From Candidatus Bathyarchaeota archaeon (GTDB lineage: Archaea; Thermoproteota; Bathyarchaeia; Bathyarchaeales; Bathycorpusculaceae): a DNA stretch of 64,000 nucleotides. Made by a program: the position numbers and the translations under genes. The stretch's first letter is position 1. Every line of letters begins with the position of its first letter. The stretch covers positions 62,001 to 126,000 of the forward strand of contig JAOZHV010000059.1 of NCBI GenBank assembly GCA_026014725.1, read 5' to 3'. Shown here in pieces: positions 28,781 to 37,572 of the stretch. The notes beneath the pieces are model-generated. The model was not told where the DNA came from, searched no databases, and worked only from the letters and a program-made list of their open reading frames with translations.

Positions 28781-29191
28781 TCAGAGAAGCTTTTTTAGTG
28801 CTTCCTCAAGCTGGCTAAAACTCTTAATTATCACATCAGAATGAACGATAACCCACGGGCTAAGGCACTCCATGTCCGAAACAATCACAACCTTCTTGCC
28901 TTTACGCTTCGCGTAAAACATTTCCATGCAAGCTCCTGCTGAAACAATCGGCAAGTACACGACCATTATGTCGCACCTGTCAGCATCGTCTAAGTCTCTT
29001 TGAACAAAATCAAACGTGGTGTAAGTGTTCCACCAGCACTCCTCGTTGCCCTTGTAGAGCGCTTTTTCCCTGTTCCAGGGGTCAATCACGTCCAAGCCCA
29101 GCTTTGCACAGACATGAATGATGGCTTTTCGGTATTCTTGATTGTTTTCTCTGCCTAAGATGGGACCTGAAATGAACACTGTTTTCTTCAA
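28781..29191 (-). CDS. nucleoside 2-deoxyribosyltransferase-like protein
   Basis: This 136-residue protein opens with VFISGPI, has DADRCDIMVVYLP, and SAGACMEMFYA with the family Glu. These are the fold marks of nucleoside 2-deoxyribosyltransferase and related nucleotide N-glycosidases. Whether it exchanges bases or hydrolyses modified nucleotides is not decidable. It stands between mntP and a UbiA gene on the same strand, with gaps of 91 and 58 bases. Confidence 0.78.
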   Translation of the reverse strand: MKKTVFISGPILGRENNQEYRKAIIHVCAKLGLDVIDPWNREKALYKGNEECWWNTYTTFDFVQRDLDDADRCDIMVVYLPIVSAGACMEMFYAKRKGKKVVIVSDMECLSPWVIVHSDVIIKSFSQLEEALKKLL

Positions 29192-29249
29192 TACGGTGAC
29201 CTTACAGCAAAGGATTCTTTGAAATTAATATCCTTTGCCAAAGGTTAAC

Positions 29250-30173
29250 CTAAAAGGCTAATGCGACAGCAACCAAGTACACAATCATGAGCAAGTTAAA
29301 GATGAAAAGAGCAAAAATATTGGCTGTGCACACGGGCTCAGTCCTCCTCTTCCAGATTGCAACCGCGAAACCCCAAACGCCAGTTGCCAGCGGAACAATT
29401 GAAAAAGCAACAACCCACTTCAAGTCAATTGTAGGTATGGCCGTTTGCCAAGCATAAAAAACAAACATCAAAAAAGCAACTAAAGCCACAACCAACACCA
29501 CGGCAAGAACTATGCGCTCGCCCCTGCGAACAGCCATGTTATTTTTGCCTCCTCTGCGGTCAACCTCAACATCAGGCGTTTCCAAGCTCAAACTCAAAAT
29601 AAACCCGTACAATATGAACGGCAAAGCAAGAAACAAAAACGCCGAGTCAAACTGCCCTCTAACGGATAAGTAGCCTACTGCCGGAATAGCAAAACCAGTC
29701 GCAACCGCAATAGCCAACTCGCCTAGACCTCTTGAAATAAGCCGCAAGGGCGGAGCTGAATATGCCCAGCCCAAAAAGTTTGCGCCTAAAGCCACTGCTA
29801 AAAGTTCAATTGGCGCAGCCCAAAAAGTAACGGCTAACAGCGCCAAAACGTTCGAGAGCGCAAAGAATACGATAGCAATTTGTCTAGCTAAAGGCAAAAG
29901 CGCTGGGTTATTTACAAGGATTCTGCTTCCAGAAAAAAACTTTCTCTTAGTTATGTTCTTGTCAATGTTTACATCGAAATAGTCGTTGCTGTAATGTGTT
30001 GAAAGGTCTCCGAAGAGTACGATTGCATAAAACAAGAGAATTTGCCAAAGGTTGAATACTCCGCCGTTCACAAGCGCCAAGAGTGCGCCAAGCGAGAAAG
30101 CCAAGATTCCGCCAATGACTATGTGAAGGCGTACTACTCTGAGAAGGGGCAGAATGGTTCGGCTTAAATCCAT
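29250..30173 (-). CDS. UbiA-family prenyltransferase, MenA-like
   Basis: This 307-residue protein has eight to nine membrane helices and the first Asp-rich motif NDYFDVNIDK, followed by FFSGSRIL, which resembles the GGSRV of 1,4-dihydroxy-2-naphthoate prenyltransferases. The second Asp motif reads ETPDVEVDRRGGK. It probably attaches an isoprenoid to an aromatic acceptor in the membrane. No menaquinone genes are nearby, so the acceptor is uncertain. It is divergent from another UbiA gene with 77 bases between starts. Confidence 0.8.
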   Translation of the reverse strand: MDLSRTILPLLRVVRLHIVIGGILAFSLGALLALVNGGVFNLWQILLFYAIVLFGDLSTHYSNDYFDVNIDKNITKRKFFSGSRILVNNPALLPLARQIAIVFFALSNVLALLAVTFWAAPIELLAVALGANFLGWAYSAPPLRLISRGLGELAIAVATGFAIPAVGYLSVRGQFDSAFLFLALPFILYGFILSLSLETPDVEVDRRGGKNNMAVRRGERIVLAVVLVVALVAFLMFVFYAWQTAIPTIDLKWVVAFSIVPLATGVWGFAVAIWKRRTEPVCTANIFALFIFNLLMIVYLVAVALAF

Positions 30174-30250
30174 GCTTTACTCTCTCAATCATTATTGATG
30201 CGAATGCTTATTTATGTAGACAGGTTGAATATGAAGCCTAAGGGGTTTAT

Positions 30251-31168
30251 GTGACCGGGCAGAAGATTAAAGCATACATTGACTTGACACGATTGCACTT
30301 CTTTTTTGTTTGGCCAACACTCTTCTGCGCGGGACTTTTTCTTGCCTTCCAATCGCACGACGGCTTTTCCTTACTGTTGGTTTTGAAGGCGGTTTTGATT
30401 GGTTTCTTCGGCTTCGATGCAGGACTAATCTTGAACGATATTATAGACGCTAACATAGACAAGAGAGATTTACCCTCAGATAACAGGTTGACCAAATATT
30501 GGAGACCATTCGGAGGACGCCCAATTCCTCAAGGCTTAATCTCCAGACGTCAAGCAACCGCACTTTTTGCAGTCTTCGCAGGCATAACAACCGTGCTAAT
30601 CTTCACGTTGTCACTCCCTCAATCGCTTTATGTCTTTAGCATAATGATAATTTGTTATTGCTTGGAAGTTTTCTATCAGATTAAGAAACGAAAACAAAAA
30701 GTTCCCCTTGCCCAAGTTATCGGACGTGTTGATTTTGCTCTTTTCCTTGTAGCTGGTTACCTCTGCATCGGTAACCCAGACTGGACAGCTTTGATGCTTT
30801 TCCTGTTCTTCTATCCCTTAGCGCTGGCGCATTTGGGTGTCAACGACCTCATTGATGTTGAGAATGACAAGGCGCGAGGCATGAACACGATTCCTACACT
30901 CTACGGCATGAAAGCAACAACGTACTGGATACTGGGTTTTAGCGTATTTCATTTTGTAATGGCAGGGGTTTTCCTGTTTGTGCTTGGAAGCTTTTGGGCG
31001 CTGGGAGGTTTTATGGTCAGTCTTATCCTGTTAACTCTTGGAAACGTGATGATACTCAAGAAAAAGAGCACTGAAGTGGGACTCAAGGCACTGCCGCTTT
31101 TCCATGTTTCGATGCTGATTTATGCAATCACCATAATAGTGAATTATGCGGTTACAATGTTATTTTAG
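30251..31168 (+). CDS. UbiA-family prenyltransferase
   Basis: This 305-residue membrane protein has Asp motifs LNDIIDANIDKRD and NDLIDVENDKARG and the segment RPIPQG after the first motif. RPIP(S/Q)G is common in archaeal digeranylgeranylglyceryl phosphate synthases and other UbiA members, but the substrate is not proven. The GTG start has AGGGG about 7 bases upstream. It is oriented away from the MenA-like gene at 29250-30173. Confidence 0.78.
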   Translation: MTGQKIKAYIDLTRLHFFFVWPTLFCAGLFLAFQSHDGFSLLLVLKAVLIGFFGFDAGLILNDIIDANIDKRDLPSDNRLTKYWRPFGGRPIPQGLISRRQATALFAVFAGITTVLIFTLSLPQSLYVFSIMIICYCLEVFYQIKKRKQKVPLAQVIGRVDFALFLVAGYLCIGNPDWTALMLFLFFYPLALAHLGVNDLIDVENDKARGMNTIPTLYGMKATTYWILGFSVFHFVMAGVFLFVLGSFWALGGFMVSLILLTLGNVMILKKKSTEVGLKALPLFHVSMLIYAITIIVNYAVTMLF

Positions 31169-31182
31169 CGCACAATGCCTCA

Positions 31183-31518
31183 TTAAAAGAAGCCTAGTAA
31201 TTTCACTATGGCAACTCCTGCTGAAATTGCAGCAACTAAGAAAATCAGCTTTCCCTTCGACAAGGGAAAACTTTTTGCTTCAGCTTCGCCTTGCTGGAAC
31301 TCGTATTCTTTGATTTCCTTAGTTTTAGAATTAATCTGAACCTTCGCCGTCAACTTTTCAAACATCATCTCAACAACATATAGTTCCCCATCTAACGCGA
31401 CTTTCATGGGCAACCAGTTCCCTTTGTACCCTAATCTCTTTAAGAAATCAGCCGTAAGGGCAGTTGCATTTTCAGCATCGAACCTCGAGATTTCGGGGGC
31501 CGCGGGGGTTGTTGACAT
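31183..31518 (-). CDS. small protein with C-terminal membrane helix
   Basis: This 111-residue protein has a soluble N-terminal domain of about 85 residues and a single hydrophobic helix at the C-terminus (about 90-110), a tail-anchor layout. The soluble part has KVALDGELYVVEMMFEKL and KTKEIKEYEF strands, similar to PepSY-like small domains, but this is a weak impression. No family is assigned. It converges on the UbiA gene 14 bases away. Confidence 0.65.
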   Translation of the reverse strand: MSTTPAAPEISRFDAENATALTADFLKRLGYKGNWLPMKVALDGELYVVEMMFEKLTAKVQINSKTKEIKEYEFQQGEAEAKSFPLSKGKLIFLVAAISAGVAIVKLLGFF

Positions 31519-31633
31519 GAATCTTCCCTGAGTAATTTGTAACCAACCGTATTAGGATTTATGAATTCACAAACAATATTCCCGATACACCCTAAAGATT
31601 TAACATTTGGCAATAACTAAAAGAAGAGGTTGG

Positions 31634-31855
31634 TCAGGGAAGCGGCGGCGAATCAGGCAATTGCGGCTCTGTTTGATTATATAGACCGTAGGTTTCGTTT
31701 AAAAGCCTATTTTGAAGCTCTTTTAGCCGCGCAAGCTCGGGAACATTCTGATTGTTCATAGTTTGCTCAACTATGACTACAGCGTAAGTTACAACCACGC
31801 AAGCTATTATTACTGCTGAAGTAACTAAAAGCAAAGTTGCTACGGTCGCCTCCAC
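31634..31855 (-). CDS. small membrane protein, pilin-like N-terminal helix
   Basis: This 73-residue product starts with GTG behind a near-perfect AAGGAGG (31864-31870). The N-terminal 30 residues form one long hydrophobic helix of pilin type (ATVATLLLVTSAVIIACVVV), and the rest is polar and rich in Asn, Gln and Pro. There is no class III signal peptide before the helix, so it may not be processed as a pilin. No family recognised. Confidence 0.6.
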   Translation of the reverse strand: MEATVATLLLVTSAVIIACVVVTYAVVIVEQTMNNQNVPELARLKELQNRLLNETYGLYNQTEPQLPDSPPLP

Positions 31856-31935
31856 GATATTTTCCTCCTTTCTCCCAAGATGCTTTTAGCCGCATGTTTC
31901 TTTTAAATAAATAGCATGTATCTGGAATATTCTCC

Positions 31936-31971
31936 GATTGGATATATGTCCAAGAAAAGAAATATCCAATC
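31936..31971. promoter_or_regulatory. inverted repeat between divergent genes
   Basis: GATTGGATAT (31936-31945) and ATATCCAATC (31962-31971) are perfect arms separated by 16 bases. They lie between the small membrane protein gene and the GNAT gene, a good place for an operator. Function is inference. Confidence 0.4.
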
Positions 31972-32058
31972 ACAACGCCCTACTTGAATGATGCCGTGAA
32001 CAACCATAAATACACAGTTACCTGTTAAGAATTCTTACGTATATTTGAGGTACACGCT

Positions 32059-32607
32059 ATGTCACACCAGATTGAGTGGGAAACAAAATTCAGGGCAAAA
32101 AACGGCAAGCCCTTACGGTTTCGCCCAGAAAAAGCCAGCGACACCGAAATGCTATGGGCAATGTTCTCAACGTTATCTGAAGCATCCGTTTCAAATTTGA
32201 TTCCGCCCTTTACACGTGAAAGAATAAAAGGCTGGACGAGTAACATAGACTTCAGTAAAGTTCTCGCCATCGTCGCAGTAACAGAAGACAAAAATAAACC
32301 ACGAATTATCGCTTCAGCATCACTAAAGTTCCACCCAGAGGAAGTTTTCAACCACAAAGCTGAACTGGGCATCACGGTGCATGACGACTACCAGAACTTG
32401 GGCATTGGGACAGCCCTGTTAAGCCACCTCTTAGGCATCGCTAGACAAAAAGGGCTCAAAAAAGTGTACCTAATCGTAAACACTGAAAACGCGAAAGCCA
32501 TCGCTCTGTACAAGAAAGCAGGATTTGAGGTTGAAGGAACCCTTCGAAGAGAAATGCATCTGAATGGCAAATACATAGATGAATATCGAATGGCGCTTTT
32601 TCTATAA
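32059..32607 (+). CDS. GNAT-family N-acetyltransferase
   Basis: This 182-residue protein has the acetyl-CoA-binding loop DYQNLGIGTALL near residue 113, VNTENAKAIALYKKAGF and a closing EGTLRREM. An N-terminal extension of about 20 residues precedes the fold. The acceptor, which may be a protein N-terminus, lysine or small amine, cannot be told. It stands alone in front of elp3. Confidence 0.82.
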   Translation: MSHQIEWETKFRAKNGKPLRFRPEKASDTEMLWAMFSTLSEASVSNLIPPFTRERIKGWTSNIDFSKVLAIVAVTEDKNKPRIIASASLKFHPEEVFNHKAELGITVHDDYQNLGIGTALLSHLLGIARQKGLKKVYLIVNTENAKAIALYKKAGFEVEGTLRREMHLNGKYIDEYRMALFL

Positions 32608-32708
32608 ACAAACATGGAATCAAAAAAGCCTTTGCGGAGTGGATTTTCAGTTTTTTCTTAGTGTAGTTTATTTATTGGTAACATAAATTCTATTTCGGTA
32701 CTCAAATC

Positions 32709-34307
32709 TTGACAAAAGAAGTTGCCCTACAAGAAATCATCACTACGCTCCTTTCTATGCAATCAGCCACACGTGACGATGTCAACCGCCTAAAAATCAA
32801 AACCGCCGCCAAATATCACCTTCAAGAAGTGCCATCCAACGCGGACATAATTAGCGCTCTCACACCAGCCCAAGCCAAACAGCTTCTGCCACTTCTTAAA
32901 CGAAAAGCAACCCGAACCATAAGCGGCGTAACAGTCATTGCAGCTATGACCAAGCCCTACCCGTGCCCGCAGCCTGAACCCTGTGCTTACTGCCCAGGAG
33001 GACCAACACAGGGTAGCCCGCAAAGCTACACTGGACATGAACCAGCAGCCATGCGCGGAGCACAGAACAACTTTGACCCGTACCTGCAAGTGCAAAGCCG
33101 CATCGACCAGCTCACAGTCATCGGGCACAAAGTGGACAAAATCGAACTAATCATTATGGGCGGAACCTTCCCAGCTACGCCGCAGGAGTACCAAACGTGG
33201 TTTATCCAGCGTTGCCTAGATGCCATAACGGGCAAAACTAGCGCAGACCTAGAAGAAGCAAAAACCAATGCTGAAACAAGCAAACGCCGAAACGTGGGCA
33301 TCACCGTCGAAACTCGACCAGACTGGGCAAAACAACCCCACATCGACGCCATGCTGAACATGGGTGTGACACGCATCGAACTGGGCGTACAAAATCCAGA
33401 CGACCAAATCTACAAGCTCGTCGGCAGAACACACACAGTCGCAGATGTCACTGAAGCAACGCAAATCGCTAAAGACGCGGGACTAAAAATTGTTTACCAC
33501 ATGATGCCTGGGATTCCGGGCTCCACCCCGCAAAAAGACATTCAAGCGTTCAAGCGCATATTCACTGATTCAGCGTTTAAGCCTGACATGGTAAAAATTT
33601 ACCCGTGCCTCACAATCGCAAACACGAAAGCCTACGAATGGTACCAGCAAGGCACATACCAACCCTACACTACAGAAGAAGCCGCCAGCATAATCGCAGA
33701 AATCAAAAAAACCATCCCGCCATGGGTAAGAGTCATGCGGGTGCAAAGAGATATCCCAGCGCGGCTGATTTTGGCAGGTGTAAAAAAAAGCGATTTACGC
33801 GAGCTTGCACAGAAAAAGCTCAAAGAACAAGGCGCTCAATGCCAATGCATACGTTGCAGGGAAGTGGGGCACCGATTGGTAGTTGACCACATTAACCCTG
33901 ACTTAGAAAAAGTCAAAATTTTAACTCACCAACACGAAGCGTCCGAAGGCACTGAAGTTTTCTTGTCCGCTGAAGACCCACAAAACAATGTTCTCTTAGG
34001 ATATTTGCGGTTGCGTGTTCCCTCACAAAAAGCGCACCGACCAGAAATCACCGCTGTGCCATCTGCGATAGTTAGGGAACTTCACGTTTACGGGCCACTT
34101 GTTCCCGTCGGGAAACACACCGCGGGTGCTTGGCAGCACAGAGGCTACGGCAAAGTGCTCCTAAGTGAAGCTGAGTGCATAGCAAGGGAGCAGTTTGGTT
34201 TGAAAAAGCTTTTAGTCATAAGTGCAATAGGAACAAGGAGATATTACATGCGTTTGGGTTACGAGCGCGATGGAGTTTACGTTTCAAAAAGGTTGAACCA
34301 AACATGA
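32709..34307 (+). CDS. elp3: Elp3-type tRNA uridine(34) acetyltransferase (radical SAM + GNAT)
   Basis: This 532-residue enzyme modifies wobble U34 of tRNA to the cm5U series. It has a radical SAM domain with PCPQPEPCAYCPGGPT near residue 80-95 and a C-terminal GNAT domain with HRGYGKVLL. A Cys-rich CQCIRC segment near 378-383 links them. TTG is the only sensible start. Its stop overlaps the gatD ATG (ATGA), so the two are translationally coupled. Confidence 0.94.
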   Translation: MTKEVALQEIITTLLSMQSATRDDVNRLKIKTAAKYHLQEVPSNADIISALTPAQAKQLLPLLKRKATRTISGVTVIAAMTKPYPCPQPEPCAYCPGGPTQGSPQSYTGHEPAAMRGAQNNFDPYLQVQSRIDQLTVIGHKVDKIELIIMGGTFPATPQEYQTWFIQRCLDAITGKTSADLEEAKTNAETSKRRNVGITVETRPDWAKQPHIDAMLNMGVTRIELGVQNPDDQIYKLVGRTHTVADVTEATQIAKDAGLKIVYHMMPGIPGSTPQKDIQAFKRIFTDSAFKPDMVKIYPCLTIANTKAYEWYQQGTYQPYTTEEAASIIAEIKKTIPPWVRVMRVQRDIPARLILAGVKKSDLRELAQKKLKEQGAQCQCIRCREVGHRLVVDHINPDLEKVKILTHQHEASEGTEVFLSAEDPQNNVLLGYLRLRVPSQKAHRPEITAVPSAIVRELHVYGPLVPVGKHTAGAWQHRGYGKVLLSEAECIAREQFGLKKLLVISAIGTRRYYMRLGYERDGVYVSKRLNQT

Positions 34308-35656
34308 GCCAAATTGAAAAATCAGGTTACAAAGGCAAGGCATTGAGCCTTCTAAAACAAGCCGACTGCGACGTTGGCGATATTCTCAAAATCACCAGTA
34401 AAGGCAAAGTCTACGAAGGCATCCTCATTCCGCGCTCAGAACTCGGTGAAGGCACAAGCATCGTTATTAAAATGAAAAGCGGCTACAACATCGGTATCCA
34501 AGCCGACACAGACGTAAAGGTGGAAAAAATCGGCAAAGGCACAAAACCAACCTTTGCAGCGCCACCCTTGCCCAAACAGAACCCTGCTTTGCCACATGTG
34601 ATTATCATGAGTACTGGGGGCACAATCGCCAGTCGCGTGGACTACCGCACAGGAGCAGTCCGCTCAGCCATGTCTGCCAGTGACCTATACGGTGTTGTGC
34701 CAGAACTCGCCGATGTTGCGAGAGTGGACACTGAAATCGTGTTTAGTATTTACAGTGAAAACTTGACCCAAAAGCACTGGACTGAACTAGCACAAACCGT
34801 AGCCAAACGCATCAAGCAAGGTGTGGACGGCGTGGTTATCGCTCACGGTACAGACACGATGGCTTACACCTCAGCTGCATTAAGTTTTGCCCTCCAAAAT
34901 TTGCCTGTTCCAGTTATCCTTGTCGGCGCTCAGCGCTCTTCCGACCGCCCCAGCAGTGACGCAGCAACCAACCTCATCGGCGCAGTGAAAGCAGCAGGCG
35001 AAGCCCCCTTTGCAGAAGTCGGTTTAGCCATGCATGAAAGCGTCTCAGACAAAGCTATTGTGGTTCACAGGGGCACGAAAGCGCGAAAGTGCCACACCAG
35101 CCGCAGAGACACCTTCAAATCCATCAACGGCTTCCCAATCGCCAAACTAGTAGACCAAACAGTAACAATGCAAACTGACGAGTATAAGCGCCGAGACCCC
35201 GCCAGAAAGCTGATTCTCAAACCAAGCTTTAGCGAAAAAGTCGCTTTAATCAAATTCTACCCGGGACTAGACCCAAAAGTAATCGACTACTACGTTGACA
35301 GCGGCATAAAGGGCATCTTGCTTGAGGGCTCAGGTTTGGGGCACGTTAGCAAATACTGCTTTGAAAGCATCAAAAAAGCCATAGCTAAAGGCGTGGTTGT
35401 TGCGTTAGCTTCACAGTGCATCTGGGGACGCGTGAACATGAACGTTTACGATACGGGGCGAGATTTGTTGTCTTTTGGTGTTGTTCCGCTTGATGACATG
35501 TTCCCTGAAACAGGGCTCGTGAAGCTTATGTGGGTGCTAGGGCAAACCGATGACCCCAAAGAAGCCGTCAAGTTGCTGAAAACTAACATTGCAGGCGAAT
35601 TCTCGCTCAGAACGCTTCCGCAAGAAGAAAAACTCCAATTTGAAGGAGGACAATAA
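34304..35656 (+). CDS. gatD: Glu-tRNA(Gln) amidotransferase subunit D
   Basis: This 450-residue subunit releases ammonia from an amide donor for conversion of Glu-tRNA-Gln to Gln-tRNA-Gln. The asparaginase-like domain has MSTGGTIAS near residue 102 and HGTDTMAY near 180, holding the two catalytic Thr residues and the Asp. An N-terminal beta-barrel domain precedes it. ATG at 34304 overlaps the elp3 stop and gives the family length. gatE follows after 2 bases. Confidence 0.95.
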   Translation: MSQIEKSGYKGKALSLLKQADCDVGDILKITSKGKVYEGILIPRSELGEGTSIVIKMKSGYNIGIQADTDVKVEKIGKGTKPTFAAPPLPKQNPALPHVIIMSTGGTIASRVDYRTGAVRSAMSASDLYGVVPELADVARVDTEIVFSIYSENLTQKHWTELAQTVAKRIKQGVDGVVIAHGTDTMAYTSAALSFALQNLPVPVILVGAQRSSDRPSSDAATNLIGAVKAAGEAPFAEVGLAMHESVSDKAIVVHRGTKARKCHTSRRDTFKSINGFPIAKLVDQTVTMQTDEYKRRDPARKLILKPSFSEKVALIKFYPGLDPKVIDYYVDSGIKGILLEGSGLGHVSKYCFESIKKAIAKGVVVALASQCIWGRVNMNVYDTGRDLLSFGVVPLDDMFPETGLVKLMWVLGQTDDPKEAVKLLKTNIAGEFSLRTLPQEEKLQFEGGQ

Positions 35657-35658
35657 AG

Positions 35659-37560
35659 TTGACAATTGATTACGCAAAAGTGGGCTTGAAAGTTGGCTTA
35701 GAAATCCACCAGCAACTCAACGTGAACTCTAAACTGTTCTGCAGTTGCCCACCCGAACTATTCAAAGAAGAACCAGAAATCACATTTCTGCGCAGACTAC
35801 GACCAACACAGAGCGAACTGGGACAAGTTGACCCAGCAGCCTACTTTGAGTTCCAGAAAGGCGTAAAAATCCTCTACGAAGCAAACCGCAACAGTTCCTG
35901 CCTTGTGGAGATGGATGAGGAGCCACCACACCCCATCAACATGGATGCAGTTGAGGTGGTTTTGACTGCCTCGTTGATGATGAATATGCAACCTGTTGAT
36001 GAAATTCATGTGATGCGCAAAACAGTCATTGACGGCTCAAACACTACTGGCTTCCAGAGAACCAGCGTAATTGCCCTGGACGGTTGGATAAAGGTTGGAG
36101 AAAAAACTATTCCGATGCAAGCGGCTAGCCTCGAAGAAGATGCCGCGCGTAAAACGGGAACGATGGATGAGGGGAAAACTATTTGCTACCGCATTGACCG
36201 CTTAGGAATCCCGCTTATCGAAGTTGCAACGGCGCCTGTGATTTATTCGCCAATGGAAGCGCAGGAGGTCGCTTTCGCCATCGGCAGGATTCTGCGTGAC
36301 ACAGGCAAAGTCATGCGCGGTTTAGGCACAATAAGGCAGGACCTTAACGTGTCGATTCCGAACGGCGCTTTAATCGAAATTAAAGGCGTCCAAGAGCTTG
36401 AGTTAATTTCCACAGTCGTGGAGTATGAGGTTCAACGCCAACTCGGTTTAATCAGCGTCAAAGAAGAACTGGCAAAACGAGGCATAACCCAGCAAGCATT
36501 AACAGAGGATTTTGTTGATGTCTCAAGCATATTTAAAGATACAAAATGTAAGGTCATCAAAAAAGCACTGGAGAAAAACCAGAAAGCCATGGCTGTCAAA
36601 CTGAAAGGCTTCGCAGGGCTGCTTGGAAAAGAGTTGATGCCTAACTTCCGTGTCGGCACCGAGCTTTCTGACCGCGCAAAGTTCTGGGGCAGAGTCGGCG
36701 GAATATTCCATACTGATGAAATGCCCAACTACGGCATAACACCCCAAGAGGTTGAAGCATTACGCAAGGCAGTTGGCGCTAAAGAGGATGATGCTGTGGT
36801 TTTTGTGGCTGACACCGCAGAGAACGTTGTAGATGCGTTAAAAGCGGTGGTTGAACGCGCCAAAGAAGCCTTGGCGGGTGTTCCCGCAGAAACACGTACC
36901 GCAAAAGAGGATGGCACAACAAGATACATGCGTCCAAGACCTGGAGCAGCCAGAATGTATCCTGAAACTGACATTCCACCTCAGCAAATAACACGCGAAC
37001 TCATGGAAAAAGTGCGTTCAAACCTGCCCGAGGGCGCAGAAAAGAAGCTTGCACGATTAATGAAACAGTACAGTTTAAATGAAAAATTGGCAAAGCAGCT
37101 TGCAGATTCAGAATACGGCATCTTGTTTGAGGAGATTGCCAAAGAAAGCGGAGTTCCAGCATCAACAATTGCAGCCTTCTTAACCGAAACGGTCAAGTCG
37201 CTTAAGCGTGAAGCCGTTGCCGTAGAAAACGTCAATGAGACCCAAATCAAAGCGCTGTTCGCTACTGTCGGCAGAGGCGAACTGACCAAAGAAGCCATCG
37301 CAGACGTGTTTCGCTGGCTCTCACAAAACCAAGAAAAAACAGTAAAAGATGCTACTGCGGCTTTGGGCTTGAAAATGTTTTCGCAAGCAGACCTTGAAGC
37401 CATAGTTGACAAAGTAATAACAACAAACAAAGCAGTTATAGAAAAGCAGGGCAAGGGCGCTTTCGGCATGCTGATGGGTGCAGTTATGAAAGAAGTCCGC
37501 GGCAAAGCAAACCCCGAAATGGTCACCAAAATAGTAAAACAAAAAATCGATCAACGTTGA
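35659..37560 (+). CDS. gatE: Glu-tRNA(Gln) amidotransferase subunit E
   Basis: This 633-residue partner of GatD activates the Glu on tRNA-Gln and binds the tRNA. Visible marks are VGLEIHQQLN at the N-terminus, FCSCPPEL, the AspRS-like insertion in the middle and the C-terminal YqeY-like tail ending near KQKID. The TTG start has GGAGG 9 bases upstream inside the gatD end. Found only in archaea, it supports the domain assignment. Confidence 0.95.
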   Translation: MTIDYAKVGLKVGLEIHQQLNVNSKLFCSCPPELFKEEPEITFLRRLRPTQSELGQVDPAAYFEFQKGVKILYEANRNSSCLVEMDEEPPHPINMDAVEVVLTASLMMNMQPVDEIHVMRKTVIDGSNTTGFQRTSVIALDGWIKVGEKTIPMQAASLEEDAARKTGTMDEGKTICYRIDRLGIPLIEVATAPVIYSPMEAQEVAFAIGRILRDTGKVMRGLGTIRQDLNVSIPNGALIEIKGVQELELISTVVEYEVQRQLGLISVKEELAKRGITQQALTEDFVDVSSIFKDTKCKVIKKALEKNQKAMAVKLKGFAGLLGKELMPNFRVGTELSDRAKFWGRVGGIFHTDEMPNYGITPQEVEALRKAVGAKEDDAVVFVADTAENVVDALKAVVERAKEALAGVPAETRTAKEDGTTRYMRPRPGAARMYPETDIPPQQITRELMEKVRSNLPEGAEKKLARLMKQYSLNEKLAKQLADSEYGILFEEIAKESGVPASTIAAFLTETVKSLKREAVAVENVNETQIKALFATVGRGELTKEAIADVFRWLSQNQEKTVKDATAALGLKMFSQADLEAIVDKVITTNKAVIEKQGKGAFGMLMGAVMKEVRGKANPEMVTKIVKQKIDQR

Positions 37561-37572
37561 GTTATTACTGCG

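Noticed and set aside
36981-37529. 182-codon open frame on the minus strand inside gatE
   Set aside because: gatE is intact and conserved here; the opposite frame is Ser/Phe-rich, as expected for a shadow of a Lys/Glu-rich gene.
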